This document shows positions 35,867 to 44,970 of a stretch of DNA of 64,000 bases, piece by piece. The translations under genes were made by a program, and so were the position numbers. A model generated the notes under the pieces. That model did not search any database, was not told the origin of the DNA, and saw only the letters and a list, made by a program, of their open reading frames with translations. Every line of letters begins with the position of its first letter. Position 1 is the stretch's first letter. This DNA is from Bauldia litoralis (GTDB taxonomy: Bacteria > Pseudomonadota > Alphaproteobacteria > Rhizobiales > Kaistiaceae): assembly GCF_900104485.1 (NCBI RefSeq), contig NZ_FMXQ01000002.1, positions 496,001-560,000 on the forward strand, given 5' to 3'.

Positions 35867-37075
35867 TCAGGACGCCGTCCCTCCCCGTCGCCTGAGCGGC
35901 AGCATGGCGACGATGCCGACGGCCGGGCCGATCGCCAGTCCGGCGATCACCCATTGCCATCCGACCAGAGCGGCCACCGCTGGCGCCAGTTGCACGGTGA
36001 CGAAGGTCAGCGCGAAGCCAAGCGCGGTCTGGAAGGTCATCAGGCTGCCGGCGAGTTCCGGCGGGGCCGCGTCGGCGACCAATGCCGAGAATTGCGGCGA
36101 GTCCGGGATCACCGCCGCGCCCCAGACGATGACCAGCACCACCGTCAGCCACACCGGCCCGCCAAAGGTGACGGCGGTGAGCAGCGCCGCCGTGCCGCTG
36201 ACCGCCAGGATGACGATGGTGGTCTCCGCCTTGCCGAACCTGTCGGCGAAGAGCCCGCCGACGACGCAGGCGACGCCACCGGCGGCGATCGCCAGGAACG
36301 TCGTCAGCTTGGCAAGACTGGTTGCGTCGTCCGGCGCCAGTGTCGCCTGGAAGGACAGCGCCGCGAACACCGCCACCCAGGCCCACATCACATAGAGTTC
36401 CCACATGTGGCCGAGGTAGCCGACATAGGTGCCGCGAAGCCGCCGGTCGGTCCAGGCAAGGCGGATGGCGCCGGGGTTGAACCGCGGCGAGCGGGCGTGA
36501 TGCGGCCCGAGGCCGGCGGCCAGCACGATCAGCCCGCCGATGCCGGCGAGCAGCGAGATGACGAGGATCGTCGGCCGCCACGCGGCACCGCCGATGAAGG
36601 CCGAGAGATACGGCGCGCCGTTGCCGAGCGTCAGGGCGCCAACCACCAGCCCGACCAGCAGCCCCCGGTCGCGCGTTCCCCAGCCGACGGCGATCTTCAT
36701 GCCGACGGGATACACCCCGGCCAGCAGCGCCCCGGTGGCGAAGCGCGCAGCGATCGCCCAGTCACCACCGAGCGGCGACACCAGCAGCGTGGCGTTGGCA
36801 AGTGCCGCCAGCACGGCCGAGATTGCAAAGACGCGGCGCGGATCGAACCGGTCGGGCGTCCCGCTGATCGAGAAGAACAGCGCGCCGACGACGAAACCGA
36901 GTTGCACCGCGCTCGACAGCAGCGCCTGCCGGTCGGGCGAGATCGCAGCCTCGCGCACCATGTCCGGCAGCACCGCGGCCGACGTGAACCACAGGCTCAT
37001 CGCCGCCATCTCGGCGAGAACCAGCAAGACGATCGAGCGGAGCTTGGAGTGGATCATGCGGGCGGGCCGCCCCAT
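35867..37075 (-). CDS. MFS transporter
   Basis: A 402-residue major facilitator with about 12 helices. It begins LRSIVLLVLAEMAAMSLWFTSAAVLPDMV, with LSSAVQLGFVVGALFFSISGTPDRFDPRRVFAISAVLAAL holding the loop 2-3 signature region. A second half begins around GYLGHMWELYVMWAWVAVF. The sequence style is that of the NNP/CynX-like MFS permeases. Substrate unknown. ATG at 37075 given; MIHSKLRS at 37057 is an equally plausible start. It is divergent from the alditol-oxidase-like gene, 210 bases away, and convergent with the glycosyltransferase. Confidence 0.92.
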   Translation of the reverse strand: MGRPARMIHSKLRSIVLLVLAEMAAMSLWFTSAAVLPDMVREAAISPDRQALLSSAVQLGFVVGALFFSISGTPDRFDPRRVFAISAVLAALANATLLVSPLGGDWAIAARFATGALLAGVYPVGMKIAVGWGTRDRGLLVGLVVGALTLGNGAPYLSAFIGGAAWRPTILVISLLAGIGGLIVLAAGLGPHHARSPRFNPGAIRLAWTDRRLRGTYVGYLGHMWELYVMWAWVAVFAALSFQATLAPDDATSLAKLTTFLAIAAGGVACVVGGLFADRFGKAETTIVILAVSGTAALLTAVTFGGPVWLTVVLVIVWGAAVIPDSPQFSALVADAAPPELAGSLMTFQTALGFALTFVTVQLAPAVAALVGWQWVIAGLAIGPAVGIVAMLPLRRRGGTAS

Positions 37076-37284
37076 CGGCCGTGGGCGGCAAGGATCGCAC
37101 CGCCCGCACCGTGGGGCAATTCATACATGGGCTTCATGCTCGACCCGCACCGCGGCCAACGGTATGAAAAAGGCGGTAACGACGCTGCTGCGGCGCGACC
37201 GGGGCCTGTCTTCTGCTCGCCAGAGCAACAAGGATCGGCCGGGCGAGTTGCACCGGATGGCAGCACTTGCTCGAGGCAGGCCCC

Positions 37285-38577
37285 ATGGCAACGAATGTCG
37301 CGGACGCATCGAACCGGACCGGAACGAACTGGGCAGGTAATCTCACTTACCATGCCAACGCAGTGCAAGTGCCTGCCACACGCGAAGAGGCCCAGGCCTG
37401 CGTGCGCGCCTCCGAGAGGCTCCGCGTCCTCGGTTCGTGTCATTGCTTCAACGACATTGCCGACACCACCGGTACCCACTTATCCTTGGAGCGGTTCAGG
37501 CGTGTGGTATCGCTGGACAGGGCCGTTGGCCAGGTCACCGTCGAAGCCGGGATTCGCTACAGCGATCTGGCGCCATACCTTCACGAACATGGCTTTGCGC
37601 TGCAGAACCTCGCATCGCTGCCGCACATTACGATCGCCGGCGCATGCGCGACGGCCACGCACGGATCGGGCGTGGGTTTGGGAAATCTGGCGACACAGGT
37701 CGCCGCCATGGAATTCATCGACGCCTCCGGGACTCTCGTCACCCTGTCGCGCACGAACGACCCGGATACGTTTCCCGGCGCCGTCGTCAACCTCGGCGCG
37801 CTCGGCGTGGTCACCAGGCTGACGCTCGATATCCAGCCGGATTTCAACGTTTCCCAGCACGTATTCCTCGATCTGCCCATGAACGCGCTCGATGCCCATT
37901 TCGATGAGATCATGTCGAGTGGCTACAGTGTCAGCCTGTTCACCGACTGGCGTGGAGATACCATCGACCAGGTGTGGATCAAGAGCGTCACCGGCGCCGG
38001 CCCCGACCTTTTCGGGCGGAAAGCCTTTCACGGCGCGCGACCGGCAACGCGGAACGTCCACCCCGCAGGCGGGGATCCGGCCAACTGCACCCGACAGATG
38101 GGTGTCCCGGGATCTTCCTACGATCGCCTTCCCCACCTCCCGATCGGCGCGATCCCGGCCCCCGGCGGGGATTCTCAGGCCGAGTATTTTGTTGCCAGGG
38201 AAGACGCAGCCGCTGCCGGGGCGGCCCTGCGAGCGTTTGGCGACCGGATGGCGCCGCATCTGATGCAGTCGGAAGTTCGCGTGGTCGCCGCCGACGACCT
38301 GTGGATGAGTCCCTGCTATGGAGAGCCGCGCGTCGCGTTTCATTTTTCCTTCAAGCCCGACTGGCCTGCCGTGAAGAATCTGCTGCCGGCACTGGAAGCG
38401 GTCCTCGAACCTTTCGATCCAATCCCGCATTGGGGAAAGCTCTTCGCCATGCAGCCGGGCACCGTAAAGGCCCGCTACAAGAAGCTCGATGCTTTCAGGG
38501 ACCTCCTGGAAAAACACGATCCCACCGGCAAATTCCGGAACAGCTTCGTCAACCGGAACGTCTTCGAGGCCGACTGA
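37285..38577 (+). CDS. FAD-linked alditol/xylitol-oxidase-like protein (VAO family)
   Basis: A 430-residue flavoprotein. The FAD domain has VLGSCHCFNDIADTTG near residue 50, matching the alditol oxidase region where a His carries covalent FAD (AldO has a GxxHSFN form). ITIAGACATATHGSG near 115-130 is the PP-loop. The substrate domain ends HWGKLFAMQPGTVKARY with DLLEKHDPTGKFRN near the C-terminus, as in sugar-alcohol oxidases. Such enzymes oxidise polyols using O2 and produce H2O2. The start is the ATG at 37285; a TTG six codons upstream is less likely. Sugar-alcohol use would fit the nearby sugar ABC importer, but they are separate units. Confidence 0.9.
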   Translation: MATNVADASNRTGTNWAGNLTYHANAVQVPATREEAQACVRASERLRVLGSCHCFNDIADTTGTHLSLERFRRVVSLDRAVGQVTVEAGIRYSDLAPYLHEHGFALQNLASLPHITIAGACATATHGSGVGLGNLATQVAAMEFIDASGTLVTLSRTNDPDTFPGAVVNLGALGVVTRLTLDIQPDFNVSQHVFLDLPMNALDAHFDEIMSSGYSVSLFTDWRGDTIDQVWIKSVTGAGPDLFGRKAFHGARPATRNVHPAGGDPANCTRQMGVPGSSYDRLPHLPIGAIPAPGGDSQAEYFVAREDAAAAGAALRAFGDRMAPHLMQSEVRVVAADDLWMSPCYGEPRVAFHFSFKPDWPAVKNLLPALEAVLEPFDPIPHWGKLFAMQPGTVKARYKKLDAFRDLLEKHDPTGKFRNSFVNRNVFEAD

Positions 38578-38627
38578 ACCACTCAAACATCACGCTCGGG
38601 ACCTGGCCGCGTGGGCGGCGCTTCGCC

Positions 38628-39374
38628 TCACCGATAGTCCGGGTTCGGATGGTCGAAACGACAGCCGGCGTCCCACTGCTTGCGCTGGTTGCCATGGGCG
38701 GGATAGCCGCCCGCGTCGCGCAGGAGCCGCGCCATGTGCATCAGGTTCCAGGTCATGAAGGTGGTGTTGCGCTGGGTGAAGTCGCTCTCCGGTCCGCCCG
38801 AGCCTTCATCGAGATAGGAGGGCCCGGGACCGATCGGCCCGATCCAGCCGCAATCCGCCTGCGGCGGGATGACATAGCCGAGGTGCTGCAGCGAATAGAG
38901 GATCTCCATCGCGCAATGCTTGACCCCGTCCTCGTTGCCGGTGACGACGCAGCCGCCCGTCTTGCCGTAATAGATCCACTGGCCCTTGTCGTTGAGCTCG
39001 GCCGACATGCCGTAGAGCCGCTCGATGACCAGCTTGCAGACCGCCGAATACTGGCCGAGCCAGATCGGCGAGCCGAGCACGAGAATGTCGGCTGCAAGGA
39101 TCTTCGGCCACAGATCGGGAAAGGCGTCGGTCTTGAAGCCATGCTCGCGCATGTCCGGGTAAACCCCGTAGGCGATGTCGTGATCGACGGCCCGGATCGA
39201 GGTCACCTCGATACCGTTCTTCTCCATGATCGCCCGCGACACGTCCATCAGCCCGTCCGTGTTAGAGGTCTCCGGCGATGGCTTCAGCGTGCAGTTGATG
39301 AACATCGCCTTCAGCCCTGAGAAATCGTAGGGACTGTCGGCGCAAAGCTGTTCCTGCTGCGGGGTCAATGCCAT
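38628..39374 (-). CDS. flavodoxin-family NAD(P)H-dependent oxidoreductase
   Basis: A 248-residue flavodoxin-fold protein. FINCTLKPSPETSNTDGLMD at residues 25-45 is the FMN phosphate-binding loop. ADILVLGSPIWLGQYSAVCKLVIERLYG at about 95-120 is the flavin isoalloxazine loop, and GKTGGCVVTGNEDGVKHCAMEILYSLQHLGYVIPP follows. The family includes FMN reductases and quinone reductases. A GGAGG ribosome binding site precedes the ATG at 39374. Divergent from the DUF188 gene with a 208-base promoter region. Confidence 0.92.
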   Translation of the reverse strand: MALTPQQEQLCADSPYDFSGLKAMFINCTLKPSPETSNTDGLMDVSRAIMEKNGIEVTSIRAVDHDIAYGVYPDMREHGFKTDAFPDLWPKILAADILVLGSPIWLGQYSAVCKLVIERLYGMSAELNDKGQWIYYGKTGGCVVTGNEDGVKHCAMEILYSLQHLGYVIPPQADCGWIGPIGPGPSYLDEGSGGPESDFTQRNTTFMTWNLMHMARLLRDAGGYPAHGNQRKQWDAGCRFDHPNPDYR

Positions 39375-39582
39375 GGGAGCCTCCGTTGAATCGTTTTGCG
39401 AATGAATGGGTTGGTCAGGGAAGGCCCGAGTGTCGGCCATGGTTCCCTTGTTTGCCAATCATTTGCGCTTGAACGATGCGTCATCGCTGCCGCCAGCCCG
39501 CGACCGGCGGCTTGCCGCCAACTCCTCACTCGACAGGGCAACGCCCATCCGCAAGGATCGGCACTGACTCGACGGACGCCCC

Positions 39583-40059
39583 ATGACCGAAGCCGATAAT
39601 CCATCCGCACCGCGCATCCTCGTCGACGCCGACGCCTGCCCCGTCAAGGAGGAGACGCTGCGTGTCGCCGCCCGCTATCAACTCGCCGTCGTCATCGTCT
39701 CCAACGGCGGCCTGCGCCCCTCGCGCGATCCGCTGGTCCGTCACGTCGTCGTCCCCCGAACGCCCGACGCCGCCGACGACTGGATCGTCGAGAATGCGAC
39801 GCCGTCCGATATCGTCGTCTCCGCCGATATCCTGCTCGCCGCCCGCTGCGTCGAGCTTGGCGTCCAGGTGATCGGGCCCGATGGCCGCCCCTTCACCGAG
39901 GACTCGATCGGCATGGCCGTCGCGATGCGCAACCTCAAGCAGCACCTTCGCGAGACCGGCGATATCCAGGGCCATAATCCCGGCTTCACCAAGGCCGACC
40001 GCTCGCGCTTCCTCGGCGAGATGGACCGGCTGGCCCGCCGCGCGAAGGGTGGCGGATGA
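39583..40059 (+). CDS. YaiI/YqxD (DUF188) family protein
   Basis: A 158-residue PIN-like domain protein. PRILVDADACPVKEETLRVAARYQL and PRTPDAADDWIVENATPSDIVVSADILLAARCVELG are signatures of DUF188; acidic residues suggest a metal-dependent nuclease-like fold, but activity is unknown. IGMAVAMRNLKQHLRETGDIQG...GFTKADRSRFLGEMDRLARR is the conserved C-terminus. It overlaps the following CidA-like gene by 4 bases, so it is co-translated with it. Confidence 0.95.
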   Translation: MTEADNPSAPRILVDADACPVKEETLRVAARYQLAVVIVSNGGLRPSRDPLVRHVVVPRTPDAADDWIVENATPSDIVVSADILLAARCVELGVQVIGPDGRPFTEDSIGMAVAMRNLKQHLRETGDIQGHNPGFTKADRSRFLGEMDRLARRAKGGG

Positions 40060-40418
40060 TCGAATCCCTCACCTTCCTGCTCCTCGCCCAACTGGCCGGC
40101 GAGGTCATCGTCCGGGCGCTCGGCCTGCCGGTTCCCGGCCCGGTCATCGGCCTGATCCTGATGGCGCTGTTCATGGCGTGGCGCGGTATTCCGCCGGCGC
40201 TGCACGAAACCGCGCTCGGCCTGCTCCGCAACCTCTCGCTGCTCTTCGTGCCGGCCGGCGTCGGCGTCATCCGCCAGGCCGAGGTGCTGGCCGAGAACTG
40301 GCTGGCGCTGGCCCTGGCCCTTGTCGTCTCGACGGTGTCGACGCTGGCGGTCACCGCGCTGGCCTTCCGATGGGCGCAGAAGCGCTTCGGCGATCCGGAG
40401 GGCGAGGCGTCCGAATGA
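40056..40418 (+). CDS. CidA/LrgA-family holin-like membrane protein
   Basis: A 120-residue membrane protein with four hydrophobic segments: SLTFLLLAQLAGEVIVRALGL, VIGLILMALFMAWRG, LLRNLSLLFVPAGVGVIRQ and ALALALVVSTVSTLAVTALAFR. LPVPGPVIGLILM and LFVPAGVGVI are the family hallmarks. CidA/LrgA proteins were proposed to act like holins in cell death, though transport of pyruvate and other small acids is another reported role for the pair. It overlaps both neighbours by 4 bases and forms an operon with the CidB-like gene. Confidence 0.95.
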   Translation: MIESLTFLLLAQLAGEVIVRALGLPVPGPVIGLILMALFMAWRGIPPALHETALGLLRNLSLLFVPAGVGVIRQAEVLAENWLALALALVVSTVSTLAVTALAFRWAQKRFGDPEGEASE

Positions 40419-41134
40419 ACCCGGCGATCGATCTCTGGGTCTACCTCTCCACCAGCCCCCTCGCCTGGCTGGCGCTGACGCTGGCCGCCTATGTCGTCGC
40501 CGACCGCATCGCCAGGCGCCTCAACCGCCATCCCCTCGCCAACCCGGTGGTCATCGCGGTGGTTCTCGTCATCATCGCGCTCCAGGTCTCGGAGACACCC
40601 TTCGAGACCTATTTCGAAGGCGCGCAGTTCGTCCACTTCCTCCTCGGTCCGGCGACCGTGGCGCTGGCCATCCCGCTGGTCGAGAACTGGCGGCGGGTGA
40701 AGCGGTCGGCCCTGCCGATCCTGATCGCCCTCGTCGCCGGTTCGGTGACCGCCGTCGGCAGCGCGGTCGGCATCGGCGCGCTGCTCGGCGCCTCGCCGCC
40801 GATCCTCGCCTCGCTGGCCGGCAAGTCGGTGACGACGCCGATCGCCATGGGCATCGCCGAACAGCTCGGCGGCATCCCGACGCTGACCGCCGTGCTGGTC
40901 ATCTTCACCGGCGTGCTCGGTGCGGTGATGGTGACCCCGGTGATGAACGTGCTTCGCATCAGAGACTACGCCGCCCGGGGCTTTGCCGCCGGCGTCGCCG
41001 CCCATGGCATCGGCACGGCCCGCGCCTTCCAGGTCAATGAGCTTGCCGGCACCTTCGCCGGCCTCGCCATGGGCCTGAACGGCATCCTCACCGCGCTGCT
41101 GGTGCCGATCCTCGCGCATTTCCTCGCCGGCTGA
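40415..41134 (+). CDS. CidB/LrgB-family membrane protein
   Basis: A 239-residue membrane protein with about seven helices. HPLANPVVIAVVLVIIAL, HFLLGPATVALAIPLVENW and SPPILASLAGKSVTTPIAMGIAEQLGGIPTLTAVLVIFTGVLGAV are characteristic of LrgB. GFAAGVAAHGIGTARAFQVNELAGTFAGLAMGLNGI near the C-terminus is the most conserved family block. Its ATG overlaps the stop of the CidA-like gene (ATGA). No LysR regulator (CidR) lies adjacent. Confidence 0.96.
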   Translation: MNPAIDLWVYLSTSPLAWLALTLAAYVVADRIARRLNRHPLANPVVIAVVLVIIALQVSETPFETYFEGAQFVHFLLGPATVALAIPLVENWRRVKRSALPILIALVAGSVTAVGSAVGIGALLGASPPILASLAGKSVTTPIAMGIAEQLGGIPTLTAVLVIFTGVLGAVMVTPVMNVLRIRDYAARGFAAGVAAHGIGTARAFQVNELAGTFAGLAMGLNGILTALLVPILAHFLAG

Positions 41135-41236
41135 GGCCGACCGTCGACCGCAGGCCGGGCCGCGCCCCTTGCCAGCGGCTCCCAGCGCTGCGAACCTCCC
41201 GGCGACGTCTCTCCTGCCAGCCGGAACGGGAAAACC

Positions 41237-42028
41237 ATGCGATCACCCCAATATGAGGTCTTCGCCCTGCGTTACGCACGCATGGAGGCGACCCAGGCCG
41301 ATGTACTGATCTTTCCCGAAGATCACGCCGCGCCGATGCCGCTCGATTTTTACATCTGGGCCATCCGCGGCGAAGGCCGCACTATCGTCCTCGATACCGG
41401 CTTCGACGCGGCAAGCGGCAAGCGGCGCGGCCGTGCCTGGCTGCGCTCGCCGATCGACGCGCTGAAGACCCTCGACATCGACCCCGCGACGGTCGAGGAC
41501 GTGGTCCTCAGCCACATGCACTGGGACCATGCCGGCCATTGGGCGGAATTCTCAAACGCCCGCTTCCATCTCCAGGACGCCGAGATGGCGTATTGCACCG
41601 GCCGCTGCATGGGCCATCCACCGCTGCGCCGGACATTCGACGTCCAGCATGTCACCACCGCGGTCGAGCATGTCTTCGCCGAGCGCGTCACCTTCCACGA
41701 CGGCACCGAGGAGATCGCCCCTGGCATCACCCTCCACCTTGTCGGCGGCCATTCCGGCGGCATGCAGGTCATGCGCGTCCCCACCGCCCGCGGCTGGGTG
41801 GTGCTGGCCAGCGACGCCGCCCATTTCTGGTACAACATCCGCAAGCGCAACCCGTTCTTCATCGTCCATGACCTTGGCAGGCTGATGGAGGGCTACGTCC
41901 TCTGCGAGAAGCTCGCCGACGGCCCCGACCACATCATCCCCGGCCACGACCCCGAAGTGCGCCGACGTTTCCCGCATGTTGGAACCGATCCCGACACGAT
42001 GGCGTTACACCTCGAACCGGTGGATTGA
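41237..42028 (+). CDS. MBL-fold metallo-hydrolase, N-acyl-homoserine-lactonase-like
   Basis: A 263-residue metallo-beta-lactamase-fold hydrolase. The HxHxDH dinuclear zinc motif is HMHWDH with His93, His95, Asp97 and His98; further ligands are in GGHSGGMQ (near 175) and VLASDAAHFW, with GHDP near 238. This combination resembles the AttM/AiiA lactonases that degrade acyl-homoserine lactones. Other lactone substrates are equally possible. The gene appears monocistronic, upstream of a glycosyltransferase gene 70 bases away. Confidence 0.88.
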   Translation: MRSPQYEVFALRYARMEATQADVLIFPEDHAAPMPLDFYIWAIRGEGRTIVLDTGFDAASGKRRGRAWLRSPIDALKTLDIDPATVEDVVLSHMHWDHAGHWAEFSNARFHLQDAEMAYCTGRCMGHPPLRRTFDVQHVTTAVEHVFAERVTFHDGTEEIAPGITLHLVGGHSGGMQVMRVPTARGWVVLASDAAHFWYNIRKRNPFFIVHDLGRLMEGYVLCEKLADGPDHIIPGHDPEVRRRFPHVGTDPDTMALHLEPVD

Positions 42029-42098
42029 GACGAATCTCTTTCGTCCGGTTACAACCGTTGCCCGCCCGATGATTATTGTCCTCACCTGACTTGTAAGC

Positions 42099-43100
42099 AT
42101 GACACTTCTGAGCATTGCCATCCCCGCCTACAACCGTCCCGATGCGCTTGAATATGCGCTCCTCCGGTTCGTTTCGCAGATCGTGCTGAAATACGAGGAC
42201 GAAGTAGAGATCGTCGTCACCGACGATAAGACGCCGGGAGACCGGCTGCGGGCAGTGCGCGAGCGGATGGCCCCTTACCCTTTTGTTCGCTTCATCAGAA
42301 ATCCCGAGAATATCGGTCTCGAGCGCAACCTGATTCATTGCACCGAGCCGTGTATCGGCGAATATCTCTGGCTTTTCGGCGACGACGATTTTGTCGAGAC
42401 GCCTGAAACGCTCGACGGGATCATGTCCCGTCTGCGGAAGGGCGAACACGACTTCTACATTCTCAACCGGACGCGCCGCTCCGCCGCGCTCGACACGCTG
42501 ATTTCGTCAAACTGGATGAATCTGGACCCTGAAAAGGACGAAGCGTTTGGCGGGCTCCGGGAATTCTGTGTCGCCAACGGCTTCATCGGCGTCATCGGCT
42601 TCATCTCGGTCAACATTTTCAGGCGCAAGCCCTTCGCCGCCGTCGACGTGGAACCGTATTACGGGACGATGTATCCGCAATTGGGCACGATGGCCGAGGC
42701 ATTCCACGACCGGCCGACCCTGCTGATCGGTGAGCCGCTGGTGTGCCACCGGACCCAGACCGAAGAACAGAAACGCGCCGAACACGGGAACAAGAAGACC
42801 GAGGCGGACTTCATGAGCGGCGACATCGAGCGCCGCAATGGCCTGTATTTCAGCCATCCGCTGGCACGGATGCTCAACAGGTTGCTCGATGTCGGCGCCT
42901 TCGAGCCCTCCGAACTCGCGGGTATGAAGGAGATCCACGCGTTCCGGGGGTTACCTCTGATGGATCTGGTCATTGCCTCCGTGAACCAGAGCCGCGTCCT
43001 TGACGGCGCCTTTACCGAGGCCGACTGGGCGCTTACCAACCGTTTTTTCGAGCGCCTGCCGTTGACCGCCGAACAGAAGGCGGAATTGGCGCAGGCCTGA
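42099..43100 (+). CDS. family 2 glycosyltransferase
   Basis: A 333-residue GT2 enzyme. LSIAIPAYNRPDALEYALLRFVSQI opens the nucleotide-binding domain; EIVVTDDKTPGD, GLERNLIHC and GEYLWLFGDDDFVETPETL follow, the last carrying the acidic metal-binding DDD. The C-terminal part (GLYFSHPLARMLNRLLDVGAFEPSEL) is not typical of the better-known families. It probably decorates a surface glycan. The product has no transmembrane helices. It may share a transcript with the lactonase-like gene. Confidence 0.92.
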   Translation: MTLLSIAIPAYNRPDALEYALLRFVSQIVLKYEDEVEIVVTDDKTPGDRLRAVRERMAPYPFVRFIRNPENIGLERNLIHCTEPCIGEYLWLFGDDDFVETPETLDGIMSRLRKGEHDFYILNRTRRSAALDTLISSNWMNLDPEKDEAFGGLREFCVANGFIGVIGFISVNIFRRKPFAAVDVEPYYGTMYPQLGTMAEAFHDRPTLLIGEPLVCHRTQTEEQKRAEHGNKKTEADFMSGDIERRNGLYFSHPLARMLNRLLDVGAFEPSELAGMKEIHAFRGLPLMDLVIASVNQSRVLDGAFTEADWALTNRFFERLPLTAEQKAELAQA

Positions 43101-43430
43101 CGGCTCGCAGCCTGTCATCCTCCGCGCGGATCGCCTGCCGGTTTCTTCCGGTTACCGCCGACACGACCCAATGCCAGGCCTCGCGCGCCAAGGTTGCCTG
43201 GTGCCCGACCGCCTCCCGCTTCGCAACAATCGGCCGACCGCCGGACGGCCGCCGCAACGGGACCTCTAGCGGCGCTCGCGAAGCCCTCCAACACAACGAT
43301 CTTGCCCCCATTTTCCGGGCAATCACGCCCACGACGACCCTTCCCCGATTGCGCGCGTAGCTTATAGATATCGTGATCCGCTACCTATACGTGCTAAACT
43401 CAAACGCAGTCATCGATCATGGGGGACACG
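43101..43430. other. intergenic region before the M15 peptidase cassette
   Basis: About 330 bases with no supported gene. The last 70 bases (43360-43420) are AT-richer, TATAGATATCGTGATCCGCTACCTATACGTGC, and likely hold the promoter of the overlapping four-gene cassette that starts at 43431. Confidence 0.6.
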
Positions 43431-43862
43431 ATGGCAGATGCATCCACATGGATTCAGGTACTGGTTCTTGGCGGTCTGGCGGGTGCGGTCGGACAGGTCG
43501 CGCGGACGGCTGTCGGCCTCAAGAAGGTCAACGACGTCGCCGTCGCCGAGGACGTGAATCCACAGCACCTCATCATCGCGTCGCGCCTTTTCATCAGTTT
43601 GACGATTGGCTTCGTCGCTGGCGCGCTTGTTGCGCTCGCCATGGGAATTGACCCGGCCAACATCGCCACCGAGGAGATTCTGGGGCTGGCGGCTGCCGGG
43701 TATGCCGGGACCGATGCCATCGAGGGAATGATTGGCAGGATCACCCCAACCAGACCGGAAGAGACTGGCAAGGCCGAAACCAGGGAGACGGCTGCGGAGC
43801 ACAAGCCGACTGCGCCGGACCCTGCTCCACCCGCACCGGCGCCGGATGAATATCAGGGGTGA
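43431..43862 (+). CDS. membrane protein with holin-like features, first gene of overlapping cassette
   Basis: A 143-residue protein with two or three transmembrane segments: IQVLVLGGLAGAVGQVARTAVGL near the N-terminus, LFISLTIGFVAGALVALAMGI near residue 60, and a shorter GLAAAGYAGTDAIEGMIGR. The tail (from about 110) is Pro/Ala/Thr-rich and hydrophilic. I do not recognise a named family. Its small size, tandem helices and position right before a peptidoglycan peptidase resemble holins. A GGGGG ribosome binding site lies before the chosen ATG; an earlier ATG at 43419 is in frame. Its stop overlaps a GTG of the next frame. Confidence 0.72.
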   Translation: MADASTWIQVLVLGGLAGAVGQVARTAVGLKKVNDVAVAEDVNPQHLIIASRLFISLTIGFVAGALVALAMGIDPANIATEEILGLAAAGYAGTDAIEGMIGRITPTRPEETGKAETRETAAEHKPTAPDPAPPAPAPDEYQG

Positions 43863-43867
43863 ACGCA

Positions 43868-44653
43868 ATGCCGGATTTCCAGATCACACCACAGGATGGC
43901 GCGGTCACTGCGATCGCAAAGCTCAACATCCGGGACGGCCAACCGACCACCGAAGTCCCCGTGGCGCGCAAGGTGGAAGCCGGCACAAGTCTGGCGGTCG
44001 CCGGTATTGTCACCGGCCAGGCCGTAAAGGGAAACGATCAATGGTACGCGGGACCGGGCCGAACCTTCTTCTGGTCGGGCGCGTGTAGCGATTTCCGCGA
44101 GGGCGACGAGCCCCCGCCCGCCACCCTGAAGGTTCGCAGGCGGCCAAACGGCACGATCCGCCCACTCACCGAATCCGAGATCGCCTCGGTCTTCGGTCCG
44201 CTGGACTACAAGGAGGGTCTTGGGGGACGCATCAGGCTCGATCCGTCGTGGTCGCAAAAGAATATGGGGATCGCCAACACCCCTTCCCTGGACGATATCG
44301 GCCGGCCGAAGCTCGAGGCCCACAAGAAGGCGATCGGCGCTTTCGAGCGGGTCTTCGCTGCGATCGACGCGGCCGGGCTGACCCGACGCATTCTCACATA
44401 TGACGGCCTGTGGGTTCCACGCCACAAGGGATGGAACCCGACACGAGGCCTGAGTTCCCATTCCTGGGCGATCGCGATCGATCTCAACGCCCGATGGAAC
44501 GGCTATGGCGTCACCCCGGCGCCGACAGGAAGCCATGGCTCCGTAAGGGAACTCGTGCCCTATTTCGCCGCAGAAGGGTTCGCCTGGGGTGGCTTCTTTT
44601 CGCCGCCTCACGAAGACGGCATGCACTTCGAGCTGGCCCGGCTCGACCTGTGA
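43868..44653 (+). CDS. M15-family D-Ala-D-Ala carboxypeptidase/endopeptidase with N-terminal SH3-like domain
   Basis: A 261-residue peptidoglycan peptidase. Residues about 15-80 look like a bacterial SH3 domain (IAKLNIRDGQP ... NDQWYAGPGRTFFWSGAC). Residues 95-261 match M15 enzymes related to VanY and phage endolysins: SSHSWAIAIDLN (His198, Asp205) and PHEDGMHFEL (His253 with neighbouring acidic residues) form the zinc site. No signal peptide is visible, so export probably needs help, which is how phage endolysins behave. ATG at 43868 has AGGGG eight bases upstream; a GTG at 43859 overlapping the previous stop is an alternative. Confidence 0.85.
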   Translation: MPDFQITPQDGAVTAIAKLNIRDGQPTTEVPVARKVEAGTSLAVAGIVTGQAVKGNDQWYAGPGRTFFWSGACSDFREGDEPPPATLKVRRRPNGTIRPLTESEIASVFGPLDYKEGLGGRIRLDPSWSQKNMGIANTPSLDDIGRPKLEAHKKAIGAFERVFAAIDAAGLTRRILTYDGLWVPRHKGWNPTRGLSSHSWAIAIDLNARWNGYGVTPAPTGSHGSVRELVPYFAAEGFAWGGFFSPPHEDGMHFELARLDL

Positions 44654-44970
44654 TGGCCCGGCTCTCCCCGATTGCAGGGATTCGATCGCTCGTCGCAATC
44701 GGTATTGCGTGTGCGGTCTCTTTTCCGGCCTACGGCGCGAGCCAGGCTGTGGATCAGTGCGACCAGTTATGCCTTCGATCGCTGTATGAAGCCCTCGACG
44801 AGGAAACGCGGGCGACTTTGGCGTCCTGTGAAGCCGCCGTTCCATGTACCCGGCGGCCGTCCGTGGGGATATTGATAGTGCCTCTACCAGTACCTGCAGG
44901 AATGCCACCCGCTCTTCCCTCCTTCCTGATGGAATTCCCGGAGCTCAAGCAGCCGGAAGTCACCCGCTGA
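44653..44970 (+). CDS. small secreted cysteine-containing protein of the M15 cassette
   Basis: A 105-residue protein with signal peptide MARLSPIAGIRSLVAIGIACAVSFPAYGA and four cysteines in the mature part (QCDQLC near residue 37, SCEAAVPC near 60), suited to two disulfides. The C-terminal half is Pro/Leu-rich (GILIVPLPVPAGMPPALPSF). I do not recognise a family. Its ATG overlaps the stop of the peptidase gene by 1 base, and its stop overlaps the next ATG, so it is translated from the same mRNA. A spanin-like role is possible only by position. Confidence 0.65.
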   Translation: MARLSPIAGIRSLVAIGIACAVSFPAYGASQAVDQCDQLCLRSLYEALDEETRATLASCEAAVPCTRRPSVGILIVPLPVPAGMPPALPSFLMEFPELKQPEVTR

